Positions 37,601 through 49,600 of a DNA stretch of 64,000 nucleotides are shown here, piece by piece. The notes under the pieces were generated by a model that was given only the letters and a program-made list of their open reading frames with translations, ran no database searches and had not been told where the DNA came from. A program made the position numbers and the translations under genes. Every line of letters begins with the position of its first letter. Positions within the stretch are counted from its first letter, which is position 1. The DNA comes from Brachycybe producta. Lineage: Eukaryota; Arthropoda; Diplopoda; Playtdesmida; Andrognathidae. The stretch lies in contig JAUPFP010000046.1 in the NCBI GenBank assembly GCA_036925085.1, forward strand, positions 565,501 to 629,500, written 5' to 3'.

Positions 37601-40600
37601 AGGAGTTTGAGGCGTTTTTTTACACTAATAATTTACTTTTCTAGTTTTTTGTGTTTAAAAAAAAAAATCAATCATGAAATTTGTTTTCCACTTCCGGTTG
37701 TTATTTTTTTTCCTTGTTCTATTGTTAACCCTCAATTTTAAAAGTAAGAAAGTTGTTTCTTAAATTAAATTATTAGCCTTGAAAGACGGACGCGGCATTA
37801 TTATTATTATTATTAATTCATCAGAAGAATAGAAAAGTTCCTTTTCGTACCTGGAACCAACTAGTTCGGTTATTCAACATATTGGACACGGGGTTCGCGC
37901 GCACCTGTCTCCCCTCGCCCCCTCTCTCCCTCCTCGGTAAAACAAGGTCCTTCTTTATTTCACCTGTTCCCCAACAACATCCCTATTTATTCCAACCGGA
38001 AATGACAAGTTAACATTATTCATAATTACCCCCTCTTCTCCTCTCCACGTTTGTGTTCGTTAAATGCAACCGTCAATGAGGGTTGGATATAGAGGCTAAC
38101 AACTTTGGGTCTAAAACTGGGGTTCGTGAAAATATATTAAGGTGGTTTTCAAAGTGTGAACGGGGCTTCTTCCAACTGTTGTGATTCATCTGTTTTTCAG
38201 GTGCAAAATGAAGAGAAACTTGAATGTGTTTTTTTTTTAAAACTAGAAGGGTCAGAGCTCATTGTTTATCGTAATATCTTTCAAATTAAACGTTTTAAAA
38301 GATAACATAAAAATATAAGCAGTTAGAAATCGGGGAGAACTTCAGTTGGCTCCGCCGTTGTTATGACGACCGATAACTTCTAATTGGTTGGTTATGTAGT
38401 CTGACGTCACATGTTCCGCCCTGTTCAACGTCAGACTACATAACCAACCAATTAGAAGTTGCCGGTCGTCATACCAATGAAGTTCTCCCCGATTTCTAAC
38501 TGCCTATCATAAAAATACCTTCTTAAACTGAGCTGAACCTTCTAGTTTCTAAAATACTTTCTCTTCTAATTTAAATCCTCTTAAAAAGGCTAGCCTCTAC
38601 CGCCAACCCTCGTTGTTGTTTAAGGTAGGTACACACCTGACCTTCAACCCTTTTTTTTCGGGTTTTGTTGCTATGGTGTGTCCATTCGATCTTTAAAAGG
38701 TCTTTTGACCTCCTCGATTAACAGACGTTTAAGGTCAGGAAGGGAACACGATAAGGGGGTCAACCGGGGGTCCAAGAAGTCCAGTTTTAGTTCTATTTTT
38801 AGTAACACATGCACCACTAAATCACACTTTGAACCCACTTTATCATGGGGTCACCCCGTTTACAGTCAGCATTTTTGGTGATGACGTCATCCAAACTAGT
38901 AAAGGTTTTACAGATTCACTAGCCAATGTACACAACTAGACCAACTCGCTTAGCAGCGGTCGTTTTTAGGCAATGTCCAGAATGCCTAATGAGTAATTTA
39001 TAAACCAATAAGTAAATCTAATGGGTGCATTCGTATACCAAACGTTATGAAACGCCGTTCAGGTCGATAAACTAGGCCAACCATTTTCCAATACTCAATT
39101 TTGATACGAATGGCGTCTCATAATTATACTTGTGGTTTAATGATATTGTGTCACTTGCTGGTTAAGACAAGTTAGTTGTGTAATTTGTGAAATTTTCATT
39201 GCTCATTCAGTCAAAAAATTGAGTGACTCTCCACTATCCGCCATGTTTGTTTGTAGGCTAAACTTGTTTGAACCACAGGAAGTGACGTATTTAACCCTTG
39301 CAATAATAGTGGTGGTTAACCACACACACACACACACACACACTGGTGACAATTTAATCATGGTTAATGTAACCACATTTGTTTCCATTTAGAAAATTAA
39401 CTGTGATTAACTTTTGAAACTTGCAGTTAATTTTTGTAGTGAAAACGGAAGTTTTCAAGTAAACTGAACTTAAATCTCCATTTTATGATGGGGTTTTCAC
39501 ATTGCCTGAAAACCGAATCGGTGATTGTGTACATTGACTAGTGAATCTATGTTATTTTTTTTTAGTGCAGTGACTTTCATCATCATTTTGATGACATTTT
39601 TTTACAAATAAGATGATAATTATGAGTGTGGTGTCAATAATACTACACTACAGGTGGGAGAGGCTAGTAGGGGTGGCGGCCACCTCACCTGTTTCTACTC
39701 TCTAACACAGGCTCCTCTCTCCCTTCTCTTATTTTAAAAAAGGGAGCTCTCAGAAAGAAAGAAAACTTGTTTCTTTTTACTTAATTACTTTTGAAAGTTT
39801 TATTACGAAACTGAAGCTGAAGACTAAAAGAGAGAATATTTGGGCTAGATGCCATCTTGGTACAACAACAAAAAAGACAGAATGAAATATGGTTGCAACT
39901 TGCAAGCAGCAGCCGCCGCCGCCATCATCATCATCATCCGCGTTCAATATCAAGTGAATGTCAATCACTTCCATAACACGCAACCCCTCTCTTCCCATTC
40001 ATTATCATAGCCAGACACTGTTCAGTGTTCACCCCCTTTTATTATGACGTTCACCTTATTCCGAGTCTTGCGTGCTGATCACGTGGTCAGGGTATGAGGT
40101 TTGAATGGACAGGAAGCGCCCTCTGTATTTCCCTCCACGTCCTTCTCACGAACACATGATGCACGCGCGCGCGCGCACACACGTGTTCAGGTCTGAGTAC
40201 ACTTTGCAACGCGCAAATGGGTTATTTTTTTATTAAGAAAATAAATTTAATGTTTGTTAGAAACTAGAAGGGTAATAGGAATCAGCTCAAAAAGTATTTT
40301 CATGATGATATCTTTCAAAATAAAACATTTTATGGTTGTTTCATTAAGACGTCCCCCTGTGCAGTTTAAGAAGAAGCAACACTTAAACAGAAATTGAAAG
40401 TCTATTAGAAACTAGAATGGTAATTGCACTAGAAGAGTAGCTGAATTACTTAATAGTATTTTCATATTGATATTTTTCAAAATAAACTTTATTATAAGCA
40501 AAAAAAATTATAATAAAAAGTATTGTTTTCAAATTCACACAAAAAGCTTATTTTGAAAGATATCAGTATAAAAAGAGCTTACCATTTATTGAGCTAACCC

Positions 40601-43600
40601 TTCTAGTTTCTAAAAAAAAACACGTTCAATTTTTTTTATTTGACTTTTAAAAGACAGAAGAAATATTACAATTTAATTTGCACTTAAATTTTTATAAGCT
40701 GTGGGGCCATATTTTATTTTGAAATTTGTGTCAAGTGATTCTCTCCCCCCCCCCCCCCCCCCCCCCCCCTTTTTACTTTTCTAGTTTTCTAATAAAACTT
40801 TTAAATTGTCTTTTGATTATGATGAACAGGATATCTGGGTCTTCTTCTATTTAGAATACAAAAGGTAGTAAGTTGTTTTTTTTTTTTTGATGAAAATGTG
40901 TGTCACCATTTTTGTAGGCCAACCAACATCTTATATTTTTGAGAGATAGACTGAAAGAGTGAGAGAGATTATTAAAAGAATGAAAAGGAGAACGAACGAA
41001 AAGATGCACAGTTATAAATTGGTGAGAAAGAGAGAGAGATGGATAGAAAGAGAAGAAGGAGGAGGAGATTAGAATTTAGAAAGAATGAGTGAGTGAGTGA
41101 TTGGGGGAGATTTTTTTTTAGAGGCGACAGTGACGTCAATTGAGTTCACTGCCTTTCTCTCTCTTTCTATTTTTTTTTTCAGGAACTTTCCATTCTGAAT
41201 TTTCAAGGGGTGAACAGAGTAGTTAGATTTTCATTGTGCTATTTTCATTTCTATCTATCTATCTATCTACCCTTAGTTATTATTAGCTTCCTGAGCCCCT
41301 CTCTCTCATCCCCCCCCTTTTAACTGAAATCTCATCCCTAATTCCCCTCCCCCTCTTTTTTCTGTCTCTCAGTCTTTCTAGTTTCTATCCTCTTACCCTG
41401 GAATAAGTTAGTTCTGTCTATTATTTAGAAAAGAGAGAGAGAGAGACAGATAGAAATGGGAACGTCATTGAGTCGGTGTGTTGTTGTTGCTGCTGCTGTT
41501 GCCGTTGTTTCGTGTTTCACCTGGTGCCCTTGATTGATATATAATTATTAGCAAAAAACCCACAGTGTATTGACTTCTTCTAAGTGTCGTGTGATACTTT
41601 TTCTGTGTGTCACTTGTGTCTTGTGTGTGTGTTTGTATGGAAGTTCAGTTTATAGTTTGCAGGGGGGCCGCACAAAACGCAAACTTTTTTTAGGGGGGAG
41701 AAAAAGGTTGGATGGGGGAAAATCCCACCCACACTTTTTTATTGTTTGCAATAATATTTTTGGACATTATCTGGATTAATTAAGTTTTAATTAATTGCAA
41801 AATACTGTATAAAAATGGATTTAATGGACTAAAAAAAAATTCCTGAAAAACAATTAAAAAAAATACAGGTAAATGAACTAAAATCATTTAATTAATTTGG
41901 TGGTGGAATTTTATTAATCACATAGAAAAAAATAAAAGAGAAAAACCTCAGCTGCTTCTCATAATAATATAAAAGTGGGGTAGTAGTAGTGGGTTAGAGG
42001 GGGGATAAAACTGGGTTAGAGAGGGGATAAAAGTGGGTTAGAGGGGGAAATAGGGGGGGGGAAAGTGGGTCATAAAGTCTCTTGGATCAAATTGAACAAA
42101 AATGCAGCCACAAAAATTACTTTTATATATTTGTAATAATTGGTTTTCTATATAAAATGATATTTACGTGGGTGGGTGGGTGGGAGGAGGGAAGGTCCCA
42201 GGGTTCAGACCCCAAGTTCAATGACCATGTGACGTCATATCTCATTTTCCATTTTTTTTCATCAATTACTGAGCTGTACTTTTATCGATTCAATCACCAT
42301 TTGAAATCGATGTCAAGATTTAAATTGGTTTTTATTTTTTCTCTCCTGTTATTTTTTTTTTACGGTTATTTTCGAAGTTTTTCCTCCCAGCCACCCACCC
42401 ACTTCAATAGAAAAAAAATCTCTCATATCAGTGCGCATGCGCCGCAAGTACTAACAGTCTAGCCAATAGCCTCACATGCAAGTTACTGTGATGCATAAAG
42501 TGAGTTAGAGGTGGATAACAATGCAATTTCATGTGAAAAGAACCTGTTTAAAGGCTATATAATTTTCACAATCTAAAGCTACTCAAAATTTTAGCCTCTA
42601 AACAAGGTTCTTTTGTAACTGATTAATGATAATTCATTTTTCTGGTTGCTGGGGGGGGGGGGGGTTCTCTTTTGTTAGCCGTAGGCCACAACAGGCTAAT
42701 TTAATAGGCCTATTTCTGCAATTAAAGATGGCCGCCATCTTTTGTGTCATTATCATCGATTATATTCAGCTGGAGGTTTTTTTGTTGTTGTTGTAATAAT
42801 TATTTTCTTATCATTATTGGGTGGAGTCTTACAAAAAAAAAAAAGATTTAATTTGCAGAATAATTTATCTCAGGTCTTTTCGTTGCGCTTTTTTCAGTAA
42901 ATTCCGATATTCATCGATTAATTCAACAGCAGTGTGACCGTTACGTTTTGTGTCTCAAAAGTTCAACTCTGAACTGAAACAGTGACGTCACGATTGATCA
43001 ACCAAGTTCAAGTCCCAATTCAAGCACACTACTAACCAGGAAGAAAATAAAGACTGTCATAACAGTAAATTGTCATATCTAGCTAGCGCATAAACCTTGT
43101 TAACAAGTCACAAAGGCAAATTACAAAAAATATGACTGGTGTACAGAATAATATGACAGTCATAATATAATAGTGCACAACAAGTGACATCATATAACCT
43201 GTTACAATTTTATGACAACGGTTACAATTTAATGATCAACACCTATTCTTCCTCAGCTTGTTACATGTTCCATTGGAACCCTGCACAGAGAGTTCAAGTT
43301 CAAATTTCAAATTTCCTTATTTTAACTTAAGCCTAATGAGCTTTTGTGTCCTAAAAACGTCACATAAAACCATAATAAATAATTAATTAAAAACTGATTA
43401 ACTTGTAATGGTGTTATGGCTTTTTTGCGCAGCGCCTCCTAACGGATAAAGATTAAGTCACACAACACACGCACCACTGGGCTACTGACCCCTATTTTTT
43501 ATTTTCCCCATTAGAATAATGATAAACGAGACTTTCTTTCTGGTTGCTTAGCAACCAAAGTACAAACAACACACAGACACACTTTTTTCATTCGTGTCTA

Positions 43601-46600
43601 TTTATTCAATATAAGAATAATATAGAGGAAAAAAAACTCATTTTTAAAACTCCACCAGAGGGCGCGTTAACAGCTGGCGTCCTCGAACAGTACACGTGGT
43701 AGGAGAAAAAATAAACCGCGAAAACACAGCTGTTGTCATTAGTTGTAATCCCTCCCTCTCATTAGCATTATGTTAATGACGCAAACACAAATGACATTTT
43801 TTATAATAACTCTTTGATTACTCAGTTACAAGTTACTTGATTGACCCTCACAGTTACTATTTATTCTCTCTTTCTCTGGTGTCATCTCTCTATCTCTCAT
43901 TTTCAAGGACACACATCCCTCCCTTTATTTAATCTGCTGTTATTTTTATTGCCATTTCACATGGGGAGGGAGGGGGAGAGAGAGAAGGGGAGACGCCTAC
44001 GCCCTCTATCGGTCTCTTTAATCTATATCGTCCACCCCCTCACTTTTCTTGTTTACGTGAAATCGATAACAACAGAACGATGGCCTTGCCCTTTATGAAA
44101 TAAAAAAAATAGGCCCCTAAAATAAGGCACGAGATGTGGGAAGGGCGCCAGTGCATTTAGAACGGGAGGGGGTTGTTTGCTAAAACAGAATAGCGGAAGG
44201 AAGGGAGGGGAGGTCAGGGGAATTCTCCATTGACATTCGATCGATTACTGGCAAACATCGATTAATAAATAATCGGTTAATTAAAAGTCACTCTCGTTTG
44301 AAGGTCATTTCAAAGTCAAATTTGAAATGGAGGTCAACATCATCATAATTGATTGATCTACATTTCTAGTCATTTTGTAAATAATCTTTCTCTCTTAACA
44401 ATAAGGGAGTCTAGTCCTATATAAATGGTTAATGTTCACCCACCCACTCCCAGGGCGCGTTGTTATCGCCGAGTGCGCATTTTGGTTGTCAATAGAACCA
44501 AGGTCAGTGGCCGATGCGCAACTCGACGTTTATTTATATAATGGGTGCCGTGTTTGTACTTTATGGGGGAGGTAGCGCCCCCCTCTCCTCCAAACACATA
44601 CAATTCAATGGCTTTTACGCTTGTTGACGCAATATACATATCTATATAGAGGAGCTTCCCCCCCCCTCTAAGAATCAAATGGTTGCTATGGCAACCGCCG
44701 TACTTTTATAGTTCGGCATTATTATTATTGCCGTTTTTTCATTCGCCATCTCCGCTTTTAGCACACATTGACATCGTCAATGTGAGGAGGAGGAGGGGTG
44801 GATTGAATTGGATTAAAAAATATAACCCAGTCATTTTACACATTGCCTAGAAGGAGGTTATATATGGCAATATGCAAAACACCAATTTGAATAACGGGCA
44901 ATTCAAAAGAGAAACTTTCTAAGATAGCCTAGTTAATGTAGCAGCAATGTAAGAGTAGCTTTAATTATTGCGCATGTGCAGGCGTATACAATTAACATTA
45001 GTTTTATAACTTCCTGCTGCTGTTGGCGTCATGGTGTGCAACCTCTCAACCCCTAATTTGAAGCCTCTAACAAGGTTCTTTCGATTGAAAAAAACGGCAT
45101 TTTTTTGAAGTGATTTTGTTTCAGAAATGCAACACAGAAATTGAAAGTGTTTTTAGAAACTAGAAAGGTAAATATAATTTAGTTCTATTTTCAATGCTTT
45201 TTGGTTTATCTTTCAAAATAAACATTTTATAGACAATTTTTTTAAAAAAAAAGCTTATTTTGAAAGATATCACACAATATGAAAATACTTCTAAATGCGA
45301 CCATTCTAGTTTCTAAAACATTTCAAGTTAACCACTAGCGTTTGCCCCATTAGAATTAGTAGAGCGCATGCGCATTACCATCTTATCGTTTTATATAGGA
45401 AAACTAACCTAATAAAACCTATGGTGATCAATAGATGGCGCTGCTAACGCAAATCTGCATTCACTTTCCTATATAAAACGGTAAGATGGTAATGCGCAAA
45501 CGCTAGTAAGTTAACCTTAACTCTTCTGAAAAAGAATGTGCGGATATGAAAGGGGCGTGTTTACACTTTAAAACCAGCTTTCATAAAACTTTCTTCTTTT
45601 TCTCATCTCTTATAATAAAAAAAAATAACAATGGGTTTTCTTCTTTCTCTGAAAGTTAAAAAAGTCTCAAGGTGAACCGGGTAATCTTTCCCAGATGGGC
45701 ATCTAAAGGGAGGGAGGAGGGGTGCTGAGAACAGCGTTTTAAGGGGTTTCAAAGATAAGGGGGGGGGGGAAGAGTGAAGGAAGAAACCCCCGGGATTGAG
45801 GTTTTAGGTTTCACCTGCCCCACCCCCCCTCCCCCCGCCTCTTTTAAATCCGTGTTCAGACCTTGAAATAACATCTATTATGGATTTTAGGGTAAAAAAG
45901 AAACAAAAGAAAAATCGTGATTTTGTGATGAAAAATTATCCGCCATCTTGGTTTTTTTTTTTTAAAAAAAAAAGACTAAAACTTGTTTCTCAAGATTCCA
46001 AGAAATGATATCAAGAAATAATTATTAAGGAAAAACAACTTTAACTGTCTCAAAGTTGTGGGTGTTTTTGAAACAAAGTTAAAAACATCTGGAAATTTCA
46101 GCTAAAAAATGTTTGCTTCCAGGTGGCGTTACTTGTCATTCTTCAATAAGAAAAAGGTCCTCTCCCCCCATACTTTATAAATAAAGGTTAATTAATGCGC
46201 GGCCATTTTCGTTTTGTCACGTGGTGAAGTTGATTTACAAGAGGAACCTATATGAGTTCGTAATCAGCTGGATCACATGACAAAACGAAAATGGCCGCCA
46301 TTCTTTGTCTAAACTGTGTTTTCACACGGTGGCGCTGCTAATGAGCTTTATTGCGCATGCTCTGTGCACTATTTTGAAACAAAGCAAAATATTAACAATG
46401 ATGAATATTAAATAAAAGTAAAACTAATATTTGAAAAGTCCTATCATCTCCTGCACATAACTACTATTTATTTTAAGTCCATGTTTACAATGAATTTATG
46501 CGTTCAAACGTCTGGGGTTCAAGGGCGCAGGCGCCGTACACACATCAGTCTAGATAAAGCAAATGGCCCCAGCCACGTGTGGTGGCGCCACTCTCGCACT

Positions 46601-49600
46601 TGCTCCACTTTTTTTTATAACACCGTAAAAGAAACAAATTTAAAAGTTTATTAAAAACTAGAAGTGACCCATTTACTTATCTTTCAAACTAAAACATTTT
46701 ATGGCAATTTTGATATTTTCTAACTGTAATTAAATCGTGTATTTTGAATGATAATGTCAATGTTACTATTTCTCTAACTCTTCTAGTTTTTAATAAACTT
46801 TGAATTTTTCTTTCCACTTCACTTCAAGATTACTCCGATCAAAATCGCTGTTTTATAATAAATTATGACCATTACTCTTCTAATTTTTAAATTTTACATC
46901 AAAATGGCTTCTTTATATAATAAATTATGGCCATATTGCTCTTCTAGTTTTTAAGTTTTGCGGTTTTTGTTGTTTGTTTTAGGAAGTGTGATCTTGGACA
47001 ACAACAACGGTGGTGGTTTGACCACAATGTCTTCGTCCGTTTCACCTCATTCTCCATTGACCATTCAACCGGACGCCATGTTGAGTTCCTCGTCATCCTC
47101 CAACAACGCCGGTGGTGGCGCCACCTACAATCCACGAAGCAATGGTGGCGCTGATTCCAACTCTCCGAATGGAATTCAACAATCTCCTTACATTGGTCAC
47201 AGTGGTTATGTGTCACCTAGCTCACCAGTGACTCAGAGGACCCCTCAATATCCACCTAACCACCCCTTAAGTGGCTCCAAACACTTGTGTTCCATCTGTG
47301 GAGACAGGGCATCTGGAAAACACTACGGTGTATACAGGTAAACAGCGCCCTCTACCTCTCAATGTCTCCTCGAACACACATTCCACCTCCCCACCCCCAG
47401 AAATCATTCAAAATGGCCTTGAATTAAATACACACAAAAGAGATAAAAGAAAGTTCTCTGTTAAATACTAGAAATGCCCTTGAGTCTTCCTCCCTCTTTA
47501 CCCCTTTGGAGCAATTTCTCGCTCTTTTCGTGACCAATGAATACACTTTCTGAAAAATTCCACAAAAAAAATATGGATTTTTTTTACAGTCGCCGCAAGT
47601 GTAAACTTCAAACTTTATGACGTCAAAGGAGAAGGGGTTGACCCAAAAGTTCCTTTTTTATTATGAAAAAAGGAAATTTATAGAATAAAGTTCTCAACAA
47701 GTTTGAAATACAAAAGAGGTTTTTCTTAGGCCTTGTTTCCATTGAGGCAAAAATTATAACTTTTTGAAAATTTCAACTGGTGAAAAAATAGATGAAACGT
47801 GGCCTATGTTAGTGAATGGGCGGACCGGGGCCTGGTTTCTTCTACTTTTCACCAGTTGAAATTTTCAAAAAGTTATAAGTTTCACCTAAATTGAAACAAG
47901 GCTTTAAAGTACTTTTTCAATCAGACAAACATAACTTTTTGGTCAACCCTCTCCCCCTCTTCTGACGTCATAGTTCTAAAATGAGGCGAATATAAATTTA
48001 CCTTTGCCGAAAATTCTGCCTAGAAAAGCCCATTTTGAGCTGAAAAACAGGTTTAATTGGTTGGTTGGGGGGGGGGGGGCGGAGCTCAAATTCAATAAAG
48101 GAGAAACTTTTAAGTTCATCTTGAAGCCTCTCTCTCGAGGTGCCTTTCAATCATGAAATTTTAAGCTTAAATTGTTTTTAGCTGATTTTTGATTCTCTCT
48201 CTCAATTTTACCCGTCTAGTTTCTAAAAAAAAACACTTTTTTAAAGATGAAATTTAAAAGTTTTTATTTTAGAAACTAGAAGAGTAAATTTTGAAGGACT
48301 TCAATCAAAAATATGCTGAAATTTGAGGTTAAAATTATCTTTTTTTTGCTTTAATAATGAGAATTTTGGGTTTAAACTCTTTTTTCAAGAAAACACTTGA
48401 TAAAAATAAATCCCCCCCCCCCCAACAGTCTTCCCCTTAAATCCCCTTCCTCTACCCCCCCCCCCCCCCCACACACACACACACCTTGATCCCTCTTATT
48501 TTGACCCACTTTCTGTTCAAATCTCGATCAAACTCGAAGTTTGTCCTAAATTTCAGTTTTTAGGTTTTTTTTTTCTCCTAATATTAAATTAATAAATAAG
48601 CGAAAACAAAGCCCTTTCTTTTATTAGGGGTGAAAGGGGAGAAGGGGAGAGTGCAAACAATAAGAAAATGCGGAAGTTTGACTAAGAGGGGAGGGGGGGA
48701 GGAGGAGGGGACAAAACTAGTTTCAGTGGTGGCGCTCAAATCATCTTTTATATTAGAAAATGGGGAGAAAATGACATAAGAAAGGGGTTAGAGAAGGGGG
48801 GGGGGGGTAGGGGTTGCATATGGTTGTAAAGAAGTAGGTCAAGGTAGTAGTTTCTGAACAGGGATTCAAAATTCAACATTATTGGAGCACCTCCCCCTCA
48901 TTTATATTAAAGATGAACCCTCCCTCCAGAGAAAGGAAACAATTTCGAAAAGTAACTAGCCATTTTGCAAAACCACTAATAAGGCATTGGTAGTCAATTC
49001 TGCACACTGGCTAATGTATTTTAGACAAAAATGCCGAAAAGCAACAAGTTACTCTAGATACTGTTTAGGCATTTTGCATATTGCCTAAACTATCAAAGAA
49101 ACGAAACATTTTGTAGATTGTCTTGTTTGTTTAGACATTGTGAACATTGTCCTAAAGAGACTTAGGCCCGAAGTAAAAGGCTAAATACCCTACTATAAAC
49201 GCAGCAGTACAGACTGTGTTCTAAGAAAAAAGGGTTGTTTTTCCCCCAAATAAAGTTTATTTTGAAAGATCGAATAATTACCCTTCTAGTTTCTAAGTGT
49301 TCAAATAAAATAATCTTTTAAATTTACGAATTAAGTGTTTTTTTTTTGGTTTCACAGTTGCGAAGGTTGCAAAGGTTTCTTCAAGAGGACGGTTCGAAAG
49401 GACCTTTCTTACGCTTGCCGAGAAGACCGTAATTGTATCATCGACAAGAGGCAAAGGAACCGGTGCCAATACTGCCGTTACCAGAAATGCCTTTCGATGG
49501 GAATGAAACGAGAAGGTGAAGAAACCGTTAAAATTAAGAAGAAACCCTGGGTTTCGGGGAGAGAGGGAGAGCGAGGGATGGGGGAAATGGATGATTCATT

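Noticed and set aside
41938-42072. Telomere-like repeat
   Set aside because: GGGTTAGAGG resembles TTAGGG only in part; units are about 22 bp and irregular, so it is a G-rich tandem repeat, not telomeric.
42082-42462. 126-codon plus-strand frame
   Set aside because: Phe-rich translation of T-rich DNA; no coding-like codon pattern or splice signals.
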